This document shows positions 1-5,977 of a stretch of DNA of 7,792 bases, piece by piece. The first letter of the stretch is position 1, and every line of letters begins with the position of its first letter. The notes beneath the pieces were generated by a model that made no database searches, was not told where the DNA came from, and worked only from the letters and a program-made list of their open reading frames with translations. The position numbers were made by a program, and so were the translations under genes. The stretch is from Chromatiales bacterium (GTDB lineage: Bacteria; Pseudomonadota; Gammaproteobacteria; UBA6429; Thiohalophilaceae): positions 1-7,792 of the forward strand of contig JALUTJ010000486.1 in the NCBI GenBank assembly GCA_027057985.1, written 5' to 3'.

Positions 1-715
1 GAGTCGAAGCGAGATCGGCCAGTGCCGAGGACTCCATACCTGCAATCACTTTTGCCACCAGGGCAAACACACCAATCGGAGCAAACTTCATCACCGTATC
101 GGTGATCTTCATCATCACTTCAAGTATACCCTGCCAGAAATTGTACTGTGCCTCGGCGTAGGCTTCCTGGATACGGGTCATAAAATAACCAAACAGGATA
201 CTGAAAAAGATCAGCCCCAGTAGCTGACCATTGGCCGCCGCTGCTACCACGTTGGCCGGTATCATATTGAGAAAGACCCCGGCAATATCGGCAACACCGC
301 GCTCAGAGACTTTCTCTGCCGCAATTTTTCCCTGCTCAGCATCCAGTCCCAGCACCTGTTGCGCGGGCTGACCATCGACCAGCCCCGGCTGCATTACATT
401 GACGAAAAACAGTCCCAGCAGGATGGCAAACAGGCTGGTGGTCGCGTAGTAGAGAATCGTACGCCCACCCATGCGAGCAAGCCCTTCTCCGCCACCAAGT
501 CCGGCAACACCGACGATAATCGAGGAAACGATGAGGGGAATAATGATCATCTTCAGGGCATTCATAAACAAAGCACCGAAGAAAGAATAGATTTCGTAAA
601 GCGGAATACCAAAAATGGCGGCTGTCTTGCCACTGAGTAATCCCGCCACCACGGCCAGTAGCAGTGCAATCAGGATTTGCCAGTGTAGCTTGAGTCTGAA
701 AATTGCCTTAAACAT
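1..715 (-). CDS. Dicarboxylate/amino acid:cation symporter, DAACS family (N-terminal 238 residues; runs off left edge)
   Basis: This is an open frame from an ATG at 715-713 to the window edge with no stop, so the C-terminal half is missing. It encodes an inner-membrane secondary transporter that would take up dicarboxylates or acidic amino acids with Na+ or H+. Seen: a short basic N-terminus (MFKAIFRLKLHWQ), then hydrophobic spans at about residues 13-30, 43-70 and 80-98, and further spans in the last 100 residues. The span-2 text NALKMIIIPLIVSSIIVG is the DAACS signature region (GltP/GltT/DctA relatives). The substrate-binding hairpins HP1 and HP2 lie beyond the edge, so the substrate cannot be told. 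The start is supported by AGGGG at 724-728, 8 nt before the ATG. The gene lies 58 nt downstream of ppiD in the same direction with no clear promoter between them, so read-through from ppiD is possible. Family assignment is firm; the exact member is not. Confidence 0.88.
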   Translation of the reverse strand, partial: MFKAIFRLKLHWQILIALLLAVVAGLLSGKTAAIFGIPLYEIYSFFGALFMNALKMIIIPLIVSSIIVGVAGLGGGEGLARMGGRTILYYATTSLFAILLGLFFVNVMQPGLVDGQPAQQVLGLDAEQGKIAAEKVSERGVADIAGVFLNMIPANVVAAAANGQLLGLIFFSILFGYFMTRIQEAYAEAQYNFWQGILEVMMKITDTVMKFAPIGVFALVAKVIAGMESSALADLAST

Positions 716-723
716 ATTGCGTT

Positions 724-728
724 CCCCT
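724..728 (-). promoter_or_regulatory. Ribosome binding site of the symporter gene
   Basis: AGGGG on the minus strand, 8 nt upstream of the ATG at 715. It decides the start of a gene whose other end is outside the window. Confidence 0.7.
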
Positions 729-734
729 GTCAAA

Positions 735-764
735 GAGTCAACTTACTGTAAGCCTGGATGACTC
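735..764 (-). repeat. Inverted repeat between ppiD and the symporter gene; possible weak terminator or processing hairpin
   Basis: GAGTCA (735-740) and TGACTC (759-764) form a perfect 6-bp outer stem, and CTTA/TAAG (742-745, 749-752) can pair inside it. On the minus strand the stem is followed only by TTT and then G, so a strong intrinsic terminator is unlikely. It starts about 10 nt after the ppiD stop and ends just before the symporter ribosome binding site. Confidence 0.35.
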
Positions 765-773
765 AAGCCGTTT

Positions 774-2684
774 TTATAAAGTTTCGTTATCCGCGTTTAG
801 CACTTCCTCGTTAATGCTAATGTCTGCCTGTGACTTAAGGAAATCGAGATAGGCATTGAAGTCGGCATTACCCAGCGCCTGCACAAACTGCCTGGCATTG
901 AACGGCGCTGCCTTATCGATATCAACAGCAAAAAGTCCAATCACTACCTGACCACCGGATGGCAGGCGGGTACGATTCCATGTCACCTTGTCGGCCTGTG
1001 GCTTTGCCATGCTAAAGACATACTGACGTACCGGCGCAGGTACGAGTGATTTTTTATCCGGCTGACGTTTGATCCAGCCCGGTTGATTCCATTTCACCGT
1101 TGTATAGCTAGCCTTGATATTATCAATCGTCTCACCCTTGTTAAGCCGTTCAAGGATATCCCTGGCAACTTCGTCTGCCTTGCCTGACGCTTTTTCTGCC
1201 TTAAGCGCAGCCACGATCTGCTGTTTAACTTCATTGAGTGGTCTGACTGCAGCAGGCTGATGTTTTTTCACCCGTAGAACCAGTACATGAGAGTCTGACA
1301 GTTCCACCAGTTCACTATTACGGCCCTGTTTCAGGACCTCATCACTGAAGGCGGCACTGAGTACTTTAGAATTGGCAAGGATACCTTTGCCACCACGACG
1401 GGTAACAAAGTCCGAGGTTTTGATTTTTAGCCCGAGTGCATCGGCAACCGGCTCCAGTGAATCTGGATTTTCATAGCTGAGATTATTCAGCTCATCCATG
1501 TCCTTGAAGAACCGGTTACTGGCCTGCTGGTACTGTAATTCCTTACGGATTGCATCATGTACCTTACGTAGTGGCTGTAATTTGCGCTCAGCCTTGATCA
1601 GAATATGGCGAACCTTGCGCTCTTCTGGATCACCATTGCGAATATCTTCAAGCTGAACAATCTGGTAACCCTGTTTTGATTTAATAACGGGGCTGATGTC
1701 CCCTTTTTTCATGGAGAAAACAATCTTATCAAATTCGTCGCTGATACCACGGGTAACATAACCAAGATCACCACCATTAGCAGCAGAGCCCTTGTCCTGT
1801 GAATACTTTTTCGCCAGCTCGGCAAAATCAGCACCGTTTAAAACCTGTTTGCGCAGACTGTCAATTTTCTTCTTCGCTCCTGCTTCATCAGCGGCCATAT
1901 AATTTTCCGGTGAAGACTCATAATGCTGCTTAATTTTTTCCTCACTGACCGATTCTGTTTTTGCGATGTCATCGAGATTGAGTTCAAGATAAGCCAGTTG
2001 CACCTTCTCCTCGGTCATAAAACGAGCCGAGTTCTTTTTATAGAACTGTTCAATTTCATTATCAGAAACATTAACGCTGTTCGTAAACAGGTCGGTAGAA
2101 ATATCGAAGTAACCGGCCTTACGTTTCTGGTTGATCAAATCAGCCAGCCGCTGTTTTTCATTTACAGTTAAGAAAGCCGTCTTGCTGATACCCGACTGTA
2201 ATTGCTGTGCCGCAATATCTCGGACAATGCCATATTCGAATTCATCTGAACTGATACCCTGTACCGAGAGTACCTGCTTGTAGCGCTGTGGCGAAAACTT
2301 CCCATCATCCTGGAATGCCTGGTAGGTTTTCAGGCGCGCCAGTACCTGTTCGGTCGAGGCCTGATAGCCCTGCTGCTGGAACATCTGTTTTAGCACTTCT
2401 TCAGTCACCAGTTGTGACAGTACCTGACGTTTCATCGTTGCCACAGGCAGCATATCCGGGCGGTAGGCATCACCAAACATCTGTCGCAGGCGTTCCTGAT
2501 AGTCCTGATAGGCACGGGTGAGCTGGCTGCTGCTGATTTCAACACCATTAACCGATGCGGCAACCACCTTCGAAGCACCAGACAGATAACTGCCAAGTCC
2601 AAACAGTGCAAATGAAATGATAATCAGGCCAACGATGACCCATACGAAGATCCCCTGGGCATTATTACGAATTGCTTGCAACAT
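774..2684 (-). CDS. ppiD: PpiD, membrane-anchored periplasmic parvulin-type folding chaperone, with an apparently permuted parvulin domain
   Basis: A protein of 636 aa, close to the usual PpiD length. PpiD sits at the periplasmic exit of the SecYEG translocon and helps secreted and outer-membrane proteins fold; in E. coli the domain has little or no prolyl isomerase activity. Seen: a short N-terminal tail, one membrane anchor at about residues 11-33 (GIFVWVIVGLIIISFALFGL), a SurA-like helical chaperone region from about 45 to 260, a parvulin domain at about 265-365 with GADFAELAKKYS and GGDLGY, and a C-terminal PpiD region to the end. Oddity: the usual first parvulin strand is absent before ADEAGAKKK (residue 265). 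A matching segment, DPEERKVRHILIK, occurs at 352-364 after the last strand (GYQIVQLEDI). The last strand has Gln341 where catalytic parvulins have His. The start is the ATG at 2684; only a weak ribosome binding site is visible. Its own promoter and the upstream terminator suggest transcription separate from hupB. Confidence 0.95.
   Translation of the reverse strand: MLQAIRNNAQGIFVWVIVGLIIISFALFGLGSYLSGASKVVAASVNGVEISSSQLTRAYQDYQERLRQMFGDAYRPDMLPVATMKRQVLSQLVTEEVLKQMFQQQGYQASTEQVLARLKTYQAFQDDGKFSPQRYKQVLSVQGISSDEFEYGIVRDIAAQQLQSGISKTAFLTVNEKQRLADLINQKRKAGYFDISTDLFTNSVNVSDNEIEQFYKKNSARFMTEEKVQLAYLELNLDDIAKTESVSEEKIKQHYESSPENYMAADEAGAKKKIDSLRKQVLNGADFAELAKKYSQDKGSAANGGDLGYVTRGISDEFDKIVFSMKKGDISPVIKSKQGYQIVQLEDIRNGDPEERKVRHILIKAERKLQPLRKVHDAIRKELQYQQASNRFFKDMDELNNLSYENPDSLEPVADALGLKIKTSDFVTRRGGKGILANSKVLSAAFSDEVLKQGRNSELVELSDSHVLVLRVKKHQPAAVRPLNEVKQQIVAALKAEKASGKADEVARDILERLNKGETIDNIKASYTTVKWNQPGWIKRQPDKKSLVPAPVRQYVFSMAKPQADKVTWNRTRLPSGGQVVIGLFAVDIDKAAPFNARQFVQALGNADFNAYLDFLKSQADISINEEVLNADNETL
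1593..1631 (-). other. Displaced beta-1 segment of the PpiD parvulin domain (residues 352-364)
   Basis: These 39 nt encode DPEERKVRHILIK, which reads as the linker and first beta strand that normally open a parvulin domain. Here they follow the last strand (GYQIVQLEDIRNG). The place where this strand is expected, between Ala264 and Ala265 (1892/1893), lacks it. Rejoining it there gives HILIK followed by ADEAGAKKK, the normal family reading. Both junctions are in frame, and the bases just after each junction share GCTGA (1592-1588 and 1892-1888 on the minus strand). That this is a permutation is an inference. Confidence 0.7.
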
Positions 2685-2720
2685 AATTTAAACTTTTTAT
2701 GGTTAATGAAAATGACCGCT

Positions 2721-2749
2721 ATTATACGGTTTTAAATAATTATTGTGTT
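2721..2749 (-). promoter_or_regulatory. Candidate ppiD promoter
   Basis: A perfect TATAAT -10 hexamer lies at 2726-2721 on the minus strand, which would give a leader of about 30 nt. The -35 is poor: AACACA at 2749-2744 with 17-nt spacing matches 3 of 6. The region upstream is very AT-rich and could help polymerase bind. ACCG and CGGT half-sites flank the -10 (2714-2717, 2727-2730), which may be chance. A promoter is expected here because a terminator closes the upstream unit. Confidence 0.5.
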
Positions 2750-2763
2750 TAAAAATTCTGTAT

Positions 2764-2797
2764 AAAAAAAGGCGCAACCTGTAAAGATTGCGCCTTT
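2764..2797 (-). terminator. Intrinsic terminator after hupB-tRNA-Val-tRNA-Asp
   Basis: AAAGGCGCAA (2797-2788, read on the minus strand) pairs with TTGCGCCTTT (2777-2768) in a perfect 10-bp stem with a 10-nt loop. Seven consecutive T residues run to 2764. It begins 7 nt after the tRNA-Asp CCA end and separates this unit from ppiD. Confidence 0.92.
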
Positions 2798-2804
2798 GGT
2801 ATAG

Positions 2805-2881
2805 TGGCGGAGCGGACGGGACTCGAACCCGCGACCCCCGGCGTGACAGGCCGGTATTCTAACCAGCTGAACTACCGCTCC
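2805..2881 (-). tRNA. tRNA-Asp (anticodon GUC)
   Basis: A 77-nt cloverleaf. The acceptor stem GGAGCGG pairs with CCGCTCC, followed by G and an encoded CCA (2807-2805). The anticodon stem CCGGC/GCCGG holds the loop CTGTCAC with anticodon GTC. The T arm carries TTCGAGT. It closely resembles E. coli tRNA-Asp. It lies 6 nt downstream of tRNA-Val in the same transcript. Confidence 0.97.
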
Positions 2882-2887
2882 GCGAAA

Positions 2888-2963
2888 TGGTGGGTGGTAC
2901 AGGGATCGAACCTGTGACCCTCGCCTTGTAAGGGCGATGCTCTACCAGCTGAGCTAACCACCC
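2888..2963 (-). tRNA. tRNA-Val (anticodon UAC)
   Basis: A 76-nt cloverleaf. The acceptor stem GGGTGGT pairs with ACCACCC, followed by A and an encoded CCA (2890-2888). The D stem is GCTC/GAGC. The anticodon stem TCGCC/GGCGA holds the loop CTTACAA with anticodon TAC. The T stem is ACAGG/CCTGT. It starts only 15 nt after the hupB stop, so it is probably cut out of the hupB transcript. Confidence 0.97.
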
Positions 2964-2978
2964 TTGCTGGAAAGCGCG

Positions 2979-3251
2979 CTAGTTTAAGGCATCTTTAAAT
3001 GCTTTACCAGCCTTAAATCCAGGATTTTTTGATGCTTTTATCTGAATTTCTTCTCCAGTGCGCGGATTTCGACCAGTTCGGGCCGCACGTTCACGTACAG
3101 TGAAGGTACCAAAGCCGGCGATGGCAACGGAATCACCTTTTGCAAGGGCATCAATAATGCTGTTAATCATGGTATCAACTGCACGTCCGGCTGCTGCTTT
3201 TGAGATGTCTGCGCTTTCTGCAACTGCTTCTACGAGTTCTGTTTTATTCAC
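2979..3251 (-). CDS. hupB: Nucleoid-associated DNA-binding protein HU, beta type
   Basis: A 90-aa protein, exactly the usual HU length. HU is a small dimer that binds and bends DNA with little sequence preference and shapes the nucleoid. Seen: [12 protein letters not shown] at the N-terminus, the dimer-core turn GFGTF (46-50), and the DNA-contacting beta arm [12 protein letters not shown] with the intercalating proline at 63. The C-terminal helix ends KAFKDALN. The only suitable start is GTG at 3251-3249, fixed by a strong AGGGGGAG 7 nt upstream and by the conserved N-terminus. The stop is TAG. The HU-beta call rests on the sequence and on the position between lon and ppiD, where E. coli hupB also lies. 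A promoter and a terminator-like hairpin precede it, and two tRNA genes follow in the same unit. Confidence 0.97.
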   Translation of the reverse strand: MNKTELVEAVAESADISKAAAGRAVDTMINSIIDALAKGDSVAIAGFGTFTVRERAARTGRNPRTGEEIQIKASKNPGFKAGKAFKDALN

Positions 3252-3258
3252 TTAAATT

Positions 3259-3266
3259 CTCCCCCT
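3259..3266 (-). promoter_or_regulatory. Strong ribosome binding site deciding the hupB GTG start
   Basis: AGGGGGAG on the minus strand with 7 nt to the GTG start codon. Its strength may offset the weaker start codon. Confidence 0.8.
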
Positions 3267-3276
3267 GTGGAATGAC

Positions 3277-3316
3277 AAAAAAAATCCGCTCAAAAAACAA
3301 CCAGTAGACTGAGCGG
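3277..3316 (-). terminator. Terminator-like hairpin with U8 tract inside the hupB leader (possible attenuator)
   Basis: On the minus strand CCGCTCA (3316-3310) pairs with TGAGCGG (3292-3286) in a perfect 7-bp stem around a 17-nt loop. One A and then eight T follow (3284-3277). It lies between the predicted hupB start point (about 3334) and the hupB start codon, leaving only 25 nt to the GTG. Any hupB transcript must pass through it, so it may be a partial terminator or attenuator. It could also serve as the end of lon mRNA. The long loop weakens the prediction. Confidence 0.55.
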
Positions 3317-3340
3317 TATTAGTAATTATTTACGCCTGAT

Positions 3341-3370
3341 TTTATAGCAATGATTACTGGATACGGTCAA
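3341..3370 (-). promoter_or_regulatory. Predicted sigma-70 promoter of hupB
   Basis: TTGACC (-35, 3370-3365) and TATAAA (-10, 3346-3341), read on the minus strand, are 18 nt apart. The match is 5/6 for each hexamer. Transcription would start near 3334, giving a leader of about 80 nt. The -35 directly abuts a 20-bp palindrome. Confidence 0.62.
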
Positions 3371-3401
3371 GTAAACTGTGCACAGTTTACCTGTATGACC
3401 G
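3364..3401. repeat. 20-bp perfect palindrome with extra flanking arms between lon and hupB
   Basis: GTAAACTGTGCACAGTTTAC at 3371-3390 is identical on both strands. Outer arms CGGTCA (3364-3369) and TGACCG (3396-3401) add a second inverted repeat, offset by 1 nt on one side and 5 on the other. No T tract follows on the minus strand, so it is not a typical intrinsic terminator of lon. The left arm overlaps the predicted hupB -35, so it could be an operator or activator site. As RNA it could form a stable hairpin that protects the lon mRNA 3' end. Which role applies cannot be seen. Confidence 0.75.
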
Positions 3402-3418
3402 CATAAAACCAGTACTTT

Positions 3419-5827
3419 TTAGTGTGTCTGGATATTGTTATCGCTTGCTTTTTTATTTTTGCTCACTTTTCCACCAGATTTCGCTTCCACCAGGGGCTTC
3501 GGCGAATGAACCAGTGCAGTTTCCAGCACTTCATCGATCCAGCGAACAGGCTTAATCTCCAGGTTCTCTTTCACATTGTCTGGAATCTCAGCGAGATCCT
3601 TACGGTTTTCTTCCGGAATCAATACCGTCTTGATACCGGCACGATGTGCCGCAAGTAATTTTTCCTTGAGTCCACCAATCGGCAGGACTTCTCCACGCAG
3701 GGTGATTTCACCAGTCATGGCAACGTCCTTGCGAACCGGAATATCAGTTAACGCGGAGACCAGCGCAGTACACATGCCGATACCGGCACTTGGCCCATCT
3801 TTAGGAATCGCACCTTCGGGGACGTGAACATGAATGTCTTTCTTTTCAAAGACCTCATCCTCGATACCCAGTACAGTGGCACGGTTACGTACCACGGTCA
3901 TGGCTGCCTGGATGGACTCTTTCATCACATCACCAAGCTGACCGGTTACGCTGGTTTTACCCTTACCCGGATAAACCGCAGTTTCGATGGTCAGCAGTTC
4001 GCCACCGACTTCTGTCCAGGCAAGACCATTGACCTGACCAATCTGATCGTTCTCATCGATCACACCATAACGGAAACGTTGTACACCCAGATATTTTTCC
4101 AGGTTTTCCTCGGTGATTTCGACACGCTCGAGTTCCTTGTCGAGCAGGATTTCCTTCACTACCTTGCGACAGATCTTGGCGATCTCGCGTTCCAGATTCC
4201 GCACCCCGGCTTCGCGGGTGTAGTTACGGATAATGCCGCGAATCGCATCCTCGGTCACCGAGATTTCATCTTCCTTCAGGCCGTTATTTTTAATCTGCTT
4301 TTTCAACAGATAACGAGTGGCAATGTTCAGCTTTTCATCCTCGGTATAGCCAGAGAGACGAATCACTTCCATGCGGTCGAGTAACGGACCGGGAATATTC
4401 ATGGTATTGGAGGTTGCCACGAACATAACCTCAGAAAGATCGAAATCCACTTCAAGATAGTGATCATTGAAGGTGTGGTTCTGTTCCGGATCCAGTACTT
4501 CCAGCAGGGCCGAGGCCGGATCACCACGGAAGTCCATTGCCATCTTGTCGATTTCATCGAGCAGGAACAACGGGTTACGGGTTTCTACCTTGGCCAGATT
4601 CTGGATAATCTTGCCCGGCATGGAACCAATATAGGTACGACGATGACCACGAATTTCCGCTTCATCACGCACACCACCTAATGCCATACGTATGAACTTG
4701 CGGTTAGTGGCGCGGGCAATCGATTTACCAACCGAGGTCTTACCCACACCGGGTGGTCCCACCAGGCAAAGGATAGGCCCTTTCATTTTCTTCATGCGCT
4801 GTTGTACTGCAAGGTACTCAAGAATGCGTTCCTTGACCTTCTCCAGTCCATAGTGATCGGCTTCAAGCACTTCTTCGGCTCGCGCAAGATCATTACGAAT
4901 CTTGGTGCGCTTTTTCCAAGGCACGCTGACCATCCAGTCGAGATAATTACGCACCACGGTAGCTTCGGCTGACATCGGTGACATCATTTTCAACTTGCCC
5001 AGTTCTGCACGTGCTTTTTTCAGTGCTTCCTTCGACATGCCGGCCTTTTCAATCTTCTCTTCGAGCTCCTCCATTTCATTAGGAACATCGTCCATGTCGC
5101 CAAGCTCTTTCTGAATGGCTTTCATCTGCTCATTGAGATAATACTCGCGCTGGCTTTTCTCCATCTGCCGCTTAACACGACCACGGATACGTTTTTCAAC
5201 CTGCAGGATATCGATCTCGGATTCCATCAATACCATCAAATGTTCAACCCGTTCACGCAGGTCAACAATCTCAAGAATTTTCTGCTTCTCTTCCAGCTTG
5301 AGCGACATGTGCGCGGCGATGGTGTCGACCAGGCGCTCGGCCTCATCGATACTGGAAAGCGAGGTCAGAATCTCAGGGGGAATTTTCTTGTTTAACTTGA
5401 CGTACTGATCAAACTGCGTGGTCAGGGAACGAACCAGTACCTCAGACTCACGCTCATCGATGACTTCATCGTTAAGTTCCTGAACCTGCGCGGTAAAGTA
5501 TTCTTCCTGCCCGGTAAAATGAACGATACGGGCACGCTTGTTGCCTTCTACCAGCACCTTGACGGTGCCATCCGGGAGTTTAAGTAACTGCAGGATACTG
5601 GAGATGGTACCGATCTGGTACAGATCTTCCTGACCCGGTTCATCCTGTGCCGCACTCTTCTGCGCCACGAGTAAAATCTGCTTGTCATTATCCATCGCGG
5701 CTTCGAGTGCCTGGATGGATTTTTCACGTCCGACAAATAACGGGATTACCATATGCGGGTAAACGACAACGTCACGCAGCGGTAATATCGGCATTGCGGA
5801 TAACTGGTTTTCGACCATTTCAGACAT
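3419..5827 (-). CDS. lon: ATP-dependent Lon protease
   Basis: An 802-aa protein, slightly longer than E. coli Lon. Lon is a cytoplasmic homohexameric AAA+ serine protease that removes misfolded proteins and short-lived regulators. Seen: an N-terminal substrate-binding LON domain (about 10-205), a long coiled-coil-rich segment (about 205-300), Walker A GPPGVGKT (357-364), Walker B LFLLDEID (420-427), and the C-terminal protease domain. In that domain the catalytic Ser680 lies in PKDGPSAG and Lys723 in [10 protein letters not shown], the Ser-Lys dyad. The last 20 or so residues form a Lys/Ser/Asn-rich tail that accounts for the extra length. The ATG at 5827 is supported by AGGA 7 nt upstream. 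A sigma-32-type promoter lies in front, and a terminator separates it from clpX, so it is its own heat-inducible unit. Nothing suggests inactivation. Confidence 0.98.
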   Translation of the reverse strand: MSEMVENQLSAMPILPLRDVVVYPHMVIPLFVGREKSIQALEAAMDNDKQILLVAQKSAAQDEPGQEDLYQIGTISSILQLLKLPDGTVKVLVEGNKRARIVHFTGQEEYFTAQVQELNDEVIDERESEVLVRSLTTQFDQYVKLNKKIPPEILTSLSSIDEAERLVDTIAAHMSLKLEEKQKILEIVDLRERVEHLMVLMESEIDILQVEKRIRGRVKRQMEKSQREYYLNEQMKAIQKELGDMDDVPNEMEELEEKIEKAGMSKEALKKARAELGKLKMMSPMSAEATVVRNYLDWMVSVPWKKRTKIRNDLARAEEVLEADHYGLEKVKERILEYLAVQQRMKKMKGPILCLVGPPGVGKTSVGKSIARATNRKFIRMALGGVRDEAEIRGHRRTYIGSMPGKIIQNLAKVETRNPLFLLDEIDKMAMDFRGDPASALLEVLDPEQNHTFNDHYLEVDFDLSEVMFVATSNTMNIPGPLLDRMEVIRLSGYTEDEKLNIATRYLLKKQIKNNGLKEDEISVTEDAIRGIIRNYTREAGVRNLEREIAKICRKVVKEILLDKELERVEITEENLEKYLGVQRFRYGVIDENDQIGQVNGLAWTEVGGELLTIETAVYPGKGKTSVTGQLGDVMKESIQAAMTVVRNRATVLGIEDEVFEKKDIHVHVPEGAIPKDGPSAGIGMCTALVSALTDIPVRKDVAMTGEITLRGEVLPIGGLKEKLLAAHRAGIKTVLIPEENRKDLAEIPDNVKENLEIKPVRWIDEVLETALVHSPKPLVEAKSGGKVSKNKKASDNNIQTH

Positions 5828-5871
5828 ATTTCTGTCCTGTATATTCTCTATTGATTAAATCTGACTTACTG

Positions 5872-5900
5872 ATATGCGGCCAATAGTCAGGAGTTTCAAG
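5872..5900 (-). promoter_or_regulatory. Sigma-32 (heat-shock) promoter of lon
   Basis: CTTGAAA (5900-5894) and CCGCATAT (5879-5872), read on the minus strand, are 14 nt apart. The sigma-32 consensus is CTTGAAA, 13-14 nt, CCCCATnT, so only one base in the -10 differs. The start point would be near 5865, about 38 nt before the lon ATG. E. coli lon is likewise a sigma-32 gene. TTGAAA with a weak CATATC 17 nt on could allow some sigma-70 use. Confidence 0.82.
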
Positions 5901-5936
5901 GAACGGTGAAAAATAAAATAAAAGTTCCTTATTTCC

Positions 5937-5971
5937 AAAAAAATAAAGGGGTATTTGAAAAATACCCCTTT
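5937..5971 (-). terminator. Intrinsic terminator of clpX
   Basis: On the minus strand AAAGGGGTATTT (5971-5960) pairs with AAATACCCCTTT (5956-5945), a perfect 12-bp stem with a 3-nt loop. An A and seven T follow (5944-5937). It starts 6 nt after the clpX stop and separates clpPX from lon. Confidence 0.93.
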
Positions 5972-5977
5972 ATGCTG

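Noticed and set aside
359..640. A 93-codon plus-strand open frame
   Set aside because: It is antisense to the symporter gene, whose hydrophobic spans and family signature explain the region fully.
3371..3390. Palindrome as a LexA box
   Set aside because: A LexA box needs CTGT and ACAG 8 bp apart. Here they are 2 bp apart.
3364..3401. Palindrome as the intrinsic terminator of lon
   Set aside because: No T tract follows the stem on the minus strand; GTATCC follows instead.
3824..4384. A 186-codon plus-strand open frame
   Set aside because: It lies wholly antisense to the conserved lon AAA+ and protease regions, and its product has low-complexity shadow composition. It has no recognisable domain.
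5548..5736. A small minus-strand frame inside the start of lon, considered as a frameshift sign
   Set aside because: The lon frame is continuous and conserved through this stretch, so no frameshift is needed.
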